A DNA stretch of 64,000 nt. Origin: Tomocerus qinae. Lineage: Eukaryota; Arthropoda; Collembola; Entomobryomorpha; Tomoceridae. Each line of letters starts with the position of its first letter. Position 1 is the first letter of the stretch. The notes beneath the pieces are model-generated. The model had not been told where the DNA came from, searched no databases, and worked only from the letters and a program-made list of their open reading frames with translations. The stretch is taken from the NCBI GenBank assembly GCA_020055645.1, contig CM034548.1, positions 41,904,296 through 41,968,295 of the forward strand, given 5' to 3'. The translations under genes were made by a program, and so were the position numbers. Shown in pieces: positions 1 through 12,700 of the stretch.

Positions 1-64
1 TGCTGTGATAATGTTAGCACAGCTGTAAAAGAAATAGCCGGGCAGATCTATACAATTAAGATGG

Positions 65-2663
65 TCAAAATGCCAGGGTTTCTCGAAAAATGCGACGTAC
101 AGTTTTACCAACGGACGTGGTCGAAGGTGGTGAAGTTGTTGAGTGTGATATCTATAAAATATTGACACATTTGCTCACTGTCAGTTTTCATTTTGGAAAT
201 CACTCAGAAAGCTAGCGAGCGGAAAAATTTAGTGACAGCAGTTGTAACAAATTGTTTCTTGGGAAAAATGGATGTATTATAGGAAATCTGGAAAGGAAAA
301 TCATTCCAGGAAAGAATATAAATATTTGGCAATTACAATTTTTGTTGAATGAAGCAAAAACTTACATTCTAAGAAATCTCGGAGTCGGGAAAGAGTTTCT
401 ACCACTGACATGAAACTTTAAGAGATAAATCCACCAAATGAAATATTCACTATTCCTACGAAAATAGACTTTATTAAAAGTAGTCCAATCGCGGGAGAAT
501 ATATATGGTGGGTTTAACACGACACCAGACTAGACCTTCATTTTCTTGTCGAAAATTCTTAAGACCATGAACTGATTTCGATGTTTGTATTATCTTTGCA
601 AATATTTATACTCATATAATATTTATAATAATTTTCTAGTAATATAACGATGACTGAAAGAATGATTTCATCTGTACAATGGAATACCTAATACAGGGAA
701 TTGTCCATTGTATCTTGAATCTCAATGGAGATTTATCGCTTAAAGTTTCGTCTTTGGTCTCCGGGATTTATTAGATAGTAATAGTTAGTGATCAAAACAT
801 GCATCTTAATTCAAGCTAATTGAAATTCTTACCCGAAATAAATATGGCTGAATATCGGGGTATGATGTATCAAAAATAAGATCGACTTCTGATTGTGCGG
901 GTATTTTTGGTAAATATTGCTGTCTGTTCATTACTTCGGCAATCAGCACCACTTTCTCACCAACCAGCTCCCCAAGAAATTCTCGATTCATTCGACGCTC
1001 TTTGGAGTATAATAAAATATAATTAATACCATACAATATGCCACAGCAGGAACATGCATTAAGGAACCTATAGTTATCCACAATTTAGTGTTTGCAAAGA
1101 AGTTTGACATTTATGTCGACCTTTTGACCTGTTTTTCATTATATACTAAATTTTCCATATAGCCAATAAACTTGGAAAGCTAAAGGACTGGTTCCTCTCC
1201 ATACTATATCGATCAATATAGAAACAAGCTTTCAAGACTACAGTTACCCGACCGAAATAGTTTCCTTCCCTACGGCATAATCTACACAAATGGTAATGGA
1301 GACATTTCAACGCCAATCCCAAAACAAGGATTTGTATCGTTTTGCTACCCAACAAACCAAAGAAGCAAAATTCCAAGTTCATTTCTGATAATCTGGTCAC
1401 CATATATTATTGTATGTAACATAAATTCCACAGTTTTGTCGTTAGACTTTATAGAATATTATTTATAGAGATAATTTCTCAAAATATGCTATTCCTTCCT
1501 GAGATGTATTTATGAATTTACATTATCAACAAATAAATAAGAACGACTTCTGCCTTTAGACATAATATAATAATGCCATGAAATTATTCCAAATAGGTTT
1601 TAATGATCAAATGGTACTCACCTATTTCATTACGTATCGTTTTAACTTCTATTCGGACAGTCCACACTTCCCACGGCAAGCATTCAGGGGTAAATGGCCA
1701 ATTTACTTTCTTTTTGTTGTAAAATTCAAGAGATATCTGACCACTTCTAAGACCATTTTCGGTTATGTTGTTAGGATCGCGGATAGCTTGATCAAATTCC
1801 ATAACATGTTGGCTCATTGTTTGTGCCAAAGATGTTGAGGCACACCGAACCTTCAATTTAAAAATATCTTATAAAAATTTGCCTCTCGTTTCTGCCGTCC
1901 CAAGAACAATTCAATTTTGCTTTGAAAGTTTTTAAAGTCGAAACATTTAATAGGTAGCTGAATATTTTTGTTCTGATTTCTGATGCGACGGAACCCAACA
2001 GATTCACTCAAAGAAAATATTTTTGTTCTGGTCGGATACGATACATTCGGATGAATGTTCGAAGGAACATTTCTTCGAACAAAACATTTGTTTTTGTCCT
2101 GGACAAAAACTGTGCAATGTTTGCTGATCTAAAAGTTCTTTTCGTGTGACAATATTTAAAACTTTTGATGTAATACTTTCATAAAGAAAACAAACCATAG
2201 GTTTTATTTTTTCGAATACATATATTACCAGAAACTGTCGGAAGAAAACGAAAATTAAAAATTTAATTACGTAAGTGAGATCGACGAAATCGCAATCGAC
2301 ATCTTCATATCCTATCGTTCCAATTGAATATTTTCCTTCTTGTCGATAGTGGAACTTCCCTAGAGTTCTGTGAAATAGAATTGAATGAAAGATACAGCTG
2401 ACTACGTCGCTCACTTGGTGACATTCTGCAGTCTGCAAATAAAATTACGAAATACATATTACAATTGAAATGCTAACTTTCAGGCAATTTAGAAATGAAA
2501 CCATCGGTGCTTATTAATAGACTTCAAAAAAGTAACAACATATAACAAAAATGAATTCTCAGAAAATTGTTTTGATGTCGATGTTGGTTTTCTGATATAT
2601 ATTACCTATATTCTATTTAAAGTAAATACTTACAAAATCGAACGTTTGCGTCCGGGCATTCAT
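65..2663 (-). CDS. Atg101: Atg101, autophagy-related protein 101 (complete, 5 exons)
   Basis: HORMA-domain subunit of the ULK1/Atg1-Atg13-FIP200 autophagy-initiation complex; it pairs with Atg13 in the cytosol at phagophore assembly sites. Exons on the minus strand are 2663-2634, 2432-2271, 1850-1622, 999-833 and 151-65. Phases match throughout, donors are GTAAGT, GTAATT, GTGAGT and GTAAGA, and the total is 675 nt, giving 224 aa (human about 218). The start MNARTQTFDF sits in a tiny 30-nt first exon and aligns to the family N-terminus. Family landmarks are GKFHYRQEGKYSIGT and DVDCDFVDLTYV in exon 2, QISLEFYNKKK with the WF-finger NWPF (W115, F117) and PECLPWEVWTV in exon 3, EVMNRQQYLPKIPAQSEVD in exon 4, and TSVGKTVRRIFRETLAF before the TGA in exon 5. 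Residues just before that (ISHSTTSPPS) are diverged. The last exon is the least certain because it is short, but its position, phase and C-terminal pattern fit. Confidence 0.93.
152..832 (-). other. Atg101 intron 4
   Basis: AT-rich intron of 681 nt between exons 4 and 5, with donor GTAAGA and acceptor TTTTATAG. I see no other feature in it. Confidence 0.8.
1000..1621 (-). other. Atg101 intron 3
   Basis: This intron is 622 nt with a GTGAGT donor. It carries a 27-nt segment (1162-1188, beginning GCCAATAAACTTGG) that recurs with one mismatch at 2994-3020 upstream of the gene. The open frame inside it (1146-1403) resembles nothing I know. Confidence 0.8.
1851..2270 (-). other. Atg101 intron 2
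   Basis: AT-rich intron of 420 nt with donor GTAATT and acceptor AATTGAAG. No other feature is visible. Confidence 0.8.
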
Positions 2664-5600
2664 GGTGATCGCTTTCCAATTTTACCAATTAATAGTCCTT
2701 CAGCTGACGTTGTACCGAATAAACATCAAAGGTCAAGTCTGCCTTCTCGATCTTCTAGTTTATGTTTAGTAATCAATCATAATTTAATAACCAGCCAGAT
2801 AATTAATCAATAATCATATATAATGAGATCAAATTTCGGTAATTAAATCATTACTCGTTAGCACTGCGAAACAACACACAATCAATTAGAATTCTGCGAC
2901 TAAGAGAGCAGTGCCAATAACTGACCTTTTGTTTTTTGTTAGTCATTCGTGTAACCAAGTCAGTTAAACAATGCGTTATTAAGCGGGTAAATCGCCAATA
3001 AACTTGAAAAGCTAAAGGACGCCTTAATCAACCTGAATTTGACTATAGACAAATTCGAAAAATCGCAAAAAAGGTTATTGTCGATTTAACCGTTAGTTTA
3101 GTTAGTTGCTGATAGAGAATGGTCGCAAAAACAAGTACTAGGTAAGTAGGTACCTTCACAAAGAGATGAGAGCCAAGAATTAATTAACAAAAAGGATTAT
3201 ACAGATGGATAAACCGAGCTGGACTGGAGATTAATTATTTCCCTATTCTTTTGTTTCCGTACACTGCTTATAGTATTTCCCCTGAATCTGGGCGACTACA
3301 GGAGAGGAAAAACAATTAATCACACCCTTGGCACTGACTTTCAGTTCTTGTATAATAACTAGTCTTGTATTTACATCATAACTATTTGCTCCTAATCCTA
3401 ACTAATAATGCTTGTTACCTTTGCAAATGTTTTCATCGCAAAATCATCAGCTGTTCTTTGCGTGATATTCCCTAACATATTCGTCCCCTGTTCACCCCAC
3501 TTTGCTCTTTTCGTAACCCCACTTTCACAGAGGAGCTGCTACCTTGCGTCCTTTAACTTACGTTCATATACAAAAGGGCATTCTTTGTTCTACGCCAAGC
3601 CGCTAAGCCGCATCCCTGCCCTGTTTTTCAGCCAGTCGTGTAAGTCATTTACTCAAACAGCCAAAGCGTTAATTTACAGCACAAATAGGAATTTGTTGTG
3701 CGTTGAAAGAGGGTTGGACAGTTGTTGTACATAAGATTCCGTCTGCTAAATTAATTGTCCGTTCTGTACTTTGAACAAAATGAAAAATGCCCAACACATA
3801 ACAGCTCTTCTTTGCTCCACTTTTAGTCAGGCCATTCTGCACAGTTTACCATTTACCAATAGACTGAAGCTCCTACTGTCTGTAGTTTGTACCTAGGACA
3901 ACAGGACGTCCTACTTTAATACACTTTTCTGCGTTCCCCAAGGGTATCTCCGTCGGTTCATGAGTGAATATGCATGTAATGGTATAGTTGGTGGCTGGAT
4001 CGTTACCAATGTAATGAAATACATGATGTCTTTCTGTGCCTGGATCGTCGGCGGCGAATGAAATGCAACTGCTATGATCGGCGGCGGCAATGAAATTATT
4101 AATCTTGGACAGTAAGCCTCAGCCTATCGACAAGCATTGATTCTTCAAAATCATCGTAAACATCAGATTACCCAGCCGTTATGGTCAGCCGCCGCCATAT
4201 TTAACGAAAATTGTCAGGCGTCACCAAAATCGACAGTAAAAGTAGTAATAAACTGGTGGCTTCCCCCTTTTGCCTGCGATGAGAACAGGTCACAGGGTCA
4301 ACTTATAGCTTTGAAACAGTTATATTCTGAAAGTTCCAGTTTTTGCCTAGGGCACCTGAAGGCCGGAATTTTGAAAAAAAAAATTAAAGTATTTTTAATC
4401 TTTTTTTGAAAATAAAAAAATTGAGTACGAATTTACATTGAGCTGCGAAATATGGTGTCTTTTTTCCTATTTCTAATTTTAAATCGGAAAAAAACGCTGT
4501 CAAGTGCCCTAGTACTTTTTGCGGTCTTTCGAATAAGCTACTACACGCTTCTGTACGCTTATCCAAAACGCTTATCTCATCGCAGGGAGATTTCCCTACT
4601 CATAATGCATTGCCGAGAAAGTTGAGGGTTCATTCATAAGTAACAATCATCAGTTCATATTATCTCATATATCCTTACCCCAAACCACCAAATTCTCATT
4701 CCTGGTTAATCCCGCATTACATCCTAAATACGCCAACCTTGCGTTGCAGCGGCTTCGTTCATAGATTGACCAACTATGTGAACGGCCCGTTGCGAAGCTG
4801 TGTTCAAAGGGTTAAGAGGGAAGTAGTCCTTAACCAATTAACTGAATTTGTAAAAATGGTCCCTCAGACAAATATCAGGTACTAAAGGTTTAGGAAATAT
4901 ACTAAATTCTAAGTATTAAACATACTAATTTATAAGTTACTTACTACATTCCATAATTCCATTACAATGGTTTATTACATCTATAGCATATTTTTAAAAT
5001 GGTGAAATATAGTTTTTATTACCGTCGAAGAAAATAATATTGTATTACTTCTATTTAAAATTTCTACTCAATTTGAGGTTTTGTAATTTGAATTGAACAG
5101 GTCATCATTTTTATTTGATTCCCTGCCACTACTGATCCCCCGACTGCGGCTGTCGCGAATAAGCTAATCAATATCAATGTGAACTTTGTGAACAGCAAGT
5201 GGGTCAAAATATTTCTCGAAAATGAAAAGGAGAAAATTTAATTAAATTCTATCTGATTTTAAACTTTTAAACAAAAATTTTGAAGGGAACTTGACAACCT
5301 GAGATTTTGATTTGTGGAAAAATCATGAATTGAATGAATTCTAAAAGGTTGTAAAGCGTTGTTATTCCAAATTAAAATGTTGAAAATTTCAATAAATTCT
5401 GCCCGAATTGTAAATACCCGAATTAACCGTAACTTCTAATTTTCAATATATATTTTGACCTTGACCCACTTGCTGTTTACCGATTTTATGAAGTCAATCA
5501 ATTATGTAGAAAGATTATCTACAAAAGGATTGGAATTGCTAACTGTTATAATAATGACGGTATTTAACTAAAAGTGTTGAATGAAATAACGTGATTAATT

Positions 5601-6285
5601 AAAATAGCTGAATTAAAGCTAAAGCAAACTAAAACAACTGAATCCAAAATGCTAAGGTTGTACAAAATCAAAATTGAATAACAGGGTTAAAATTAGATAA
5701 AACTAAATTATAAAGTACGGTGTGGCACTGCATTAAACTGCATTAAAATTTAAAATAAATATTATGTAACATCATTATGTACATCATAATTTTATGTTGG
5801 ATGTAGTGCCTCACTACCATAGAGATAGTATAGGTAGGTATTGTAATAGATCTAGAGAGAGCCTATTGTATTCCCTCAATGTTATAAATTGAATAATAGT
5901 GACGTGTAATACTTACTTTTGATTGGCTATGAGGGATGAAGTCGGAGGCAATTCAAATTCATTTTGTACGAAAACACATGAGAATAGCTTTCGCGCAGAT
6001 CCCCTCATCATGTCATGTGCTTTTCCGCATCCTTTTCAAATGCTCTCTCTAGATTTGTACAATACCTACCTATGTTATATCTCTATGCTCACTACAGAGT
6101 GATAGTACTGGGCGCTGTCCTCTTTCCTTACGGGCCCATTGCCAACTCCCTCAACATTGGTATTGTTGTGAGAAGGTTAAGGCTGTCATTACGAGTCACC
6201 TTTTGTTGTGGGAACGTTGTCGGAAGTCTACTAACCCAACAAAGAGAGGCGATCCGAGCTACTCTGGTACACTCACACATATGAG
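2664..6285. other. Gene-free stretch upstream of Atg101
   Basis: AT-rich DNA with only short open frames that lack recognisable protein features. The first few hundred bases should hold the Atg101 promoter and 5' UTR (minus strand), but no convincing core element stands out. A 27-nt repeat at 2994-3020 matches one inside Atg101 intron 3. Nothing else is recognised. Confidence 0.6.
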
Positions 6286-6555
6286 CAGTGTTCCATTTTA
6301 GCCAGCTAGAAATGATTTTGACTAGCCAGCCGGCTAAAGTGGCTGAAATGGCTAGTGGCCAAAAATCATGGTTTTTTAAATTTCCCGTCAAATTAAGGGT
6401 GATTTACTCAGTTTACATGACCCCATTTGACTATTTTTGGCCCTTTCCGCCATTTTGACCATTTTAGCCACTGGCTAACAAAGAATTTCAACCAGCCTAG
6501 CCGGCCATTTTAGCCAGCCATTTTAACCAACCAGCCGGCTGGTCATCGAACACTG
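6286..6555. mobile_element. hAT-like MITE with internal AGCCAGC palindromes
   Basis: The ends are inverted: CAGTGTTC at the left and GAACACTG at the right. The flanking octamers are similar (CATATGAG before, CATACGAA after, 6 of 8 matching), as expected for an aged 8-bp target duplication. The interior is built from repeated, partly palindromic AGCCAGCCGGCTAAA and ATTTTAGCCA motifs on both strands. There is no coding capacity. A related fragment lies at about 10620-10700. Confidence 0.65.
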
Positions 6556-9500
6556 CATACGAACGAGGTATCCAACTGGACGCCCTTCCAAATGCAGGTT
6601 TAGTGCTTAACCTTTGGTGTTAATTCCACATTTACAACTCAAACATTCGCCTTTAAACAGCCCTCGGCCTAGTTAAGTTACTAGTTATGTATATTTTAGG
6701 GTATAGGTTGAATGAAAATGAAATGAATTGAAATAAAACTACCACGATTAGTATTTAACTTTTACCTTTACGTACTTGTTCATATTGATGCATTTTTTAA
6801 ATAATTTACACGCACATGTCTAGTCTTTTAACATTGTCTAAATAATATCTGTCATTTCTGCCATGTAGCCATAACCAATTATTCCAGTTTACTTTCCAGA
6901 TACTAAGATGCATATTACCCACGTATGCGGTACAATTAATGTTTTCAATAATTTACCCCAACACATACGTTCATGAGCTAAATTTAGTACACGGAGGTAT
7001 GCGTTGGGGTACATTAATGAAAACATTAATTACGAAATCTTTAACCCTACTCCTGTATGCATGTTAGTTTTAATGTTAGTTCCGGGCAATTTTTTGTATT
7101 ATTTTATTTCTTGCAGCCCGTATAGTCGACTACATAACCTCATATATACATCATTAGAAAGAGCATTAAATTCTTGAGGCATAGAAAAATCCCTGAGGCT
7201 ATGCGGATAGCTTCACTAAACCAGATGTATAAAATCTCTGGTATACACCTGTAAGTAGGCTTCATAAAATGGCTAAAGTTAAGCTTTAACTGCAGAAAAA
7301 GATTCAGTTATCGATTAAAGAATTATCAAGTTTTTCTGTTACTAGTCTTCAATAATTTCATATAACGTCCCGTCCGTAGGACGGGCTCATTTCTAGTGCA
7401 TGGTGTTTTGATAACTTTTTCACGCACTTCAAATCTTTTTAATTCTTGTTTTTATTTTGTGGTGACATCATCGGTATCGTTCTCACGACCCAATGATACT
7501 AATTACACCGTCATTATGATTTGTGAAAATCTTTAATTACGTGAAAGGTGCTAATAAATTTCTAAATCTAGGGCCAGAGTATCAAGTGCTCATTTAAAAA
7601 TACGCCACTAATGTCTCACAGACTCTTTTATGCATGCAATTAACGTTTTCATATCTACCCTTATTTAGCATTTATAGATATTTAATAAAATGAAATCACA
7701 CATTTCAAAACTTGGCCTAAATACACTAAACAGCATTTAGGACTTAATGAAAGAAAACATTTATCACCTTCGAACCTGATTTTGCTTCCTTGCGCTGTTG
7801 TGCTGATTCCTGTGGTGTGTGACGATTTTCAACATCCACCAAAATATACAATTTTACACAGTCCGAGTCAGTTTGATCTGCTGGTGCTGTGCTGACTGCC
7901 ACAATGGTCAGAGTCAAAGACCAATAAATGAGTTAGACTAATTCACCGGTGCCGACAATAGTCTGATGCATGAAAGAGAAAATCACGCTATTCACGCTGT
8001 TGCGTCTTGAGTTTAGAGTAGTTAAAAAAGGCCAATAAAATGCAAATTAACACAATAAAACGGCCACACAGAAAGTTGGCACATAAAATATATTTCATCA
8101 CAATTTGAGGAACTTGAAACTTTCTTGATTTATTCACACTAGTCAGCTGCCTATGACTGCAGCTACAATTTTAAGAAAGGTCATATAGAACAATCAAAGA
8201 GCAAGGGATCTATTTAGGAGACGATCGAAGCACATAATATTATTTGAGTTTTAGGATACTGATGTCAGAAGAGAAGTTAAACGGACAGCATTTTTCTGAG
8301 AAATCTTGGCTCAACGTAATTGCATGTTGCAACTTGCAAAACCGCAACCTGCATGAAATTGCAATTTGCAACTCATTATAATATAATTACTCGGTTTTAG
8401 TCGATTCAATCTTAAGTATTACTTTGGATGCTCACACGAGAAGGCTATATATAGATATATAATATAGCTTATGGATCCACAATTTGTCCATTCCTTCGTC
8501 CGTCTGTTAACAGGACAGCTCGTCTCAAATGAATGGAATGCGATGGGCAATGGGTGAAAAGTCTTGTATTTCTTATACTTTTAAATAAATATTCAGTCGT
8601 CTATTCTTGTTAAAGTTTTTGGTCACAGTACATTACAAGACAACGGCAGACCCTTTGATGTGTTCTTGTCGTGTGCCCAACTGCCCAATCCATAATTTAG
8701 ATCAAATCAAATCATAGCAGCACTGCATCAGACATATCCAAAACATGATACACTTTTCTCCCGCAACAGACATAAACGAAGTGCTAAGCTAAAAAATCAC
8801 CTAACACAAAAATCACCCAAATAATATTCCATAGAATAATCCATCGACAGCCAGTAACAAATTTTCATCACTTAAAAAAGCCAACTTATAAAAATTTTAA
8901 AATTACCTAAGAATTCCATTTTTTAATTGATGTTAATATATGTAATCGTTGTAACAAATTCCTCTTAAAATTGGCACTCGTATAAATGTGAAATGCTTTC
9001 GACTTTCGACCTTCATGTCGATATTGACATTTTTTCGTATTGAAGTAAATGATTTCGTCCAAGTCCTAAAACTGAAAACTTTTTTGAATAAATGAAAATG
9101 ATTTCTGTACCATTTGGTCTTAAAACATTTTTACGAAAATGTATGTATTTAAGTCAATTTTAATTTATATATGTTTTGGAAAATAGTGATTAAGATAAGA
9201 ACTTTAGTGAGTCTTAAAAGACATTGTAATTGTAAAATTAATAATTTATACTATATCACACAAATTAAAAATGTGAATGATTGTGAATTGCTAAAAACGA
9301 TCAATAAACATTACTACTACTAGTCAGTAGTAGCGAATATTCATTTCATAAGTCAATTTTGAAATGCATATAAGAATTTGTAGAAACCCTTTGAAATTGA
9401 AACTTGAAACACAGGACGATATATAGGTTTCTTTTGCCATAGTAATTGTAAATATTATTTTATGGAATTCGATTTTACAAACAATTCGATGGCGCTTACC

Positions 9501-9569
9501 AGTGCCCGTTTTTGACGGTTGAAACTGTCATTTGCAGGGTCAAGCACATATTTGGGGGGCTAGAAGGGC
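6556..9569. other. Gene-free stretch with one inverted repeat
   Basis: AT-rich DNA without recognisable genes. It contains the inverted repeat at 6934-7031 (separate entry) and a small GC-rich hairpin near 7367-7386 (CCCGTCC ... GGACGGG). Nothing else stands out. Confidence 0.6.
6934..7031. repeat. Inverted repeat, about 36-nt arms
   Basis: The left arm (6934-6970, starting AATTAATGTTTTCA) and the right arm (6995-7031, ending TGAAAACATTAATT) are reverse complements with about five mismatches around a 24-nt spacer. It looks like a small foldback transposon remnant. I see no clear target duplication. Confidence 0.7.
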
Positions 9570-9577
9570 ATAGCCCT

Positions 9578-9715
9578 CAAGCACGTATCCAGTATCCAGT
9601 AGGGGGCGGGGGGGGGGGGCACAGCGCCCCCCTCCTAAATCTGAGAAAAAGAGAGGATTTTTTAACATTGTTTGAGGTTGCGCCCCCCTTGACCGAATTT
9701 CTGGATACGTGTCTG
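9578..9715. mobile_element. hAT-type MITE, CAAGCACGTAT family (copy 1)
   Basis: This is a 138-bp non-autonomous element. Its terminal inverted repeats are CAAGCACGTATCCAG and CTGGATACGTGTCTG, and it is flanked by an exact 8-bp direct repeat, ATAGCCCT, at 9570-9577 and 9716-9723. Eight-base target duplications and ends starting CAAG/CAGG are typical of hAT elements. The interior has a long G run followed by a GC palindrome (GGGC ... GCGCCCCCC) and CTAAATCTGAGAAAAAGAG, shared with the copies at 42044 and 59830. The open frame that crosses it is not a gene. Confidence 0.9.
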
Positions 9716-9723
9716 ATAGCCCT

Positions 9724-12700
9724 AATCAAATTCTGAGAAAAATAGGATTTAGTTTTTAAAAATGACTAATATTTGGGGGGAATCATGCGTGATAATCACA
9801 ATATTATTTCGTAAGCCACCCTTGATCGAATTGGAGACAAACTTACAAAATAATTGTGTCAAAATAGTTTTATTCAGCCCCTTCAAATCCTAAAAGGTTA
9901 CCTCGCTTAAGTATTGGCTGAAATTTTGGCTTTTAAGCCTGAAATACTTAGTATTGGCAATGGTGACATGTTGGTCATTATTTTGATCTTAACTACACTC
10001 AACACTCAGCAGTTTTTAGATCATTTTCTACATCTTCTTATCATGTTCCCCCACGTAAGTATATCTTTGGAAGTTTTTGACCCTCTCTCGAGAGTACTTC
10101 CGCTTTGGTCTATGAGTCACGTCAGATTCAATGTAATTGTATCTAACAATGTACAACTACTAAAGAAAATTGGATGGCGTACCGACGTTTATGACTTTGT
10201 CGTTTTCATTTCTATTGCTGCTAGTCTAAGAGTTTTCTTGATGGGGTAGTTGTTCATCGTCCATTATCTGTATAAGAATCATTACCTCCTACATTCGCTA
10301 TGTATATAGGGAGTAGTACAGGTAGTTTTAATAGAATATGCATTACTTTGTTATGTGAATAATTAACAGAGAATTTATTTCTGTTCTATTTGTACTGTAT
10401 TGTTACCATAGATATGCTTTAATGTTAGCTGACTACGCACAGGACTGTATAATAGACAATTTCCTTATATCCAAAAATTAACGATGTTAAAAAATCAAAA
10501 ATAATTTTTTTGCCAACAAATTCACAATTAAATAATTTTCGATGGTTAATTATTAAACCAGTGGATCATGTTTTACGTTAATAAACCAATCAAAACCACG
10601 GATTTGACAACTTTTGGTGACTAGCCATTTTAGCCCGCTGGCTGATCAAATTTCTTTTTAGCTTGCTAAAATGGAACTAATGTCAATCATGTTAGTCATA
10701 TTTATAACCCAGATTGCTTAGCACCAGCGCCGACCTTTGACTTTTCCTACATTGCCGATTCAAATACATCCGTTTTGCAGTTTTTTGAAAAATATTGTGT
10801 TAAAATTGGTTTACTTAGAATTTAGTTTGTCGACTAAAACGTAGACATCTGTAGTTATGTATTATAATGGAATGATACTTAATGCAATCCACATACATAC
10901 CACGGACATGATGTACCTACAAAGGTCGTGGCGTTTTTTGTATACCTACCTCGGGGCCTCTTTTTTCATCGTGAAGTGGATGAAGAAGTTACTTAGGAAG
11001 GCAATTTTATTACCATGCATCATTCAAATTTTATTCTAGTAGTCCATGAGCAAGAGCTTTTAGCACTCTATTCAGTAGTACTACCGGACTAAGTTAATCA
11101 CTTGCCTACAAAGAAAGAGAAAAGCTTTTACATTAGAATTTAGTTAGCACGCCATAAGTGGCCAGTCTAATGCATTGTAAAACAACTGAAACTGAATGCA
11201 CCGAATGCACAGTTACAGTTACTACCTGAAGGTAGCTATTGTACTCTACTCCTTCTGTACTCGAGACTCACCATGTAATAATAATATTACTTTTAACAAG
11301 ACGATCAATCAACCTTAGTCTTAACAAAAATACAAATAAGCATTTTGCATGGACATGAATGTGATAAAGCAGGTAATGATGAATTGGGCGAAGTCTACCC
11401 ATCCTCTCTGTCTATACATTCAAAATATAGTAAATGCAATACAAAATACTGTAAAACGCCAATGATACAACTCAAATAGTCTCTATTATCAAACTTTCTA
11501 CCCAGACCAATCTTGGCCAAAGACAACTTTCTTTCTCACACGCAACGCACCACAAGCGACAACATAAGTCGTAGTGGTTGCCGTTTTAATGTAAAAAAAT
11601 CTATAAATTGTATCACTCTGTCCTGTGGCACTTGACCGGCATAAACACTGTTGTAATGCTTTAAGTAATAACTAATACCACTTGATTACGGAAGCCAGAA
11701 TCCCAAAAATATGATACCTGCAATTTTGAGTCATTTTTGGGCTTTCCTCAATGGCATGTTCTCAATCTTAATTGTATTTCTCGCATCGAAATCGAAGCAT
11801 CTTAAATCGCTAAAATATTCTCGATAAAGCAAATTGAAGTATCAACAAATTATAAAAATTTCAGTAACTGAGTTGCTCCCAAACAAGTTGAGAATCCTCT
11901 GATGGGACTCTAAGAAACGGTAGGAAAAACAATTTTTGTGGTCAGGGCCAGGAATAATTTATAAAACTTGAGCGGATTTTTCATTTTTTATTTTCCGTGT
12001 AGTTTTGGAGCCCAAATTATTCCAAGTTTCTTCGCAATATCCAACAATCTCAATGTATTAATTCCACTTATGAAGTTTGATGTGGTCCAAGAATATATAG
12101 AACGGTAATCAAATCATTACATTTCTGCAAATCGAAGGGCAACTTTCTCGGGTAAACTCAAGTCAAATGTACACAGTGTACAGCAAGGTATCCAGCATAC
12201 TGAGTGCGTATCTAGTAAGCTAGTTTCCTGAATATGATAAAAAAGTTATACATGTCATAATATTTCATTGGGAAATGAATAGAGAGAAACAAGATAGCAA
12301 ATGATTTGTACGATTATACTATTTAAAAACATTATGCCCTGGATAGAGCAGTAGCAGAGAGAGGCTTAGTACGTTCAAAATTAATTACATGATTCGATAA
12401 GCCAGCACTCAACACTCACTTCCTCTATGGTCGCATTGATACATGATATTAGTGTAATTTAATGAAATACAAGTTGAGATTGTGAATACATTGTGAGATG
12501 ATCAAGAACAATATAAACTTCTTTTCTATACGAAAGTATTAAGTTTCAAACCACAAACTACTATAGGTGACATGTACTACATATTGTGTCGTTTTGTACT
12601 AATGTGAAGTCTGAAAGCTCAATGACAGAGTATCTGGTGTACCGTAAATGCCGCATACTCTAAATTAACGTAAGATATAAAAATAATGTACAACACGCTG

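Noticed and set aside
3408-3734. 108-aa open frame upstream of Atg101
   Set aside because: Low-information hydrophobic and serine-rich translation, no domain and no conserved start context.
7367-7386. GC-rich hairpin resembling a terminator or RNA gene arm
   Set aside because: Too short, isolated in animal DNA, and not part of a tRNA-like cloverleaf.
9512-9736. 74-aa open frame
   Set aside because: It runs through the G-run of a hAT MITE and is explained by it.
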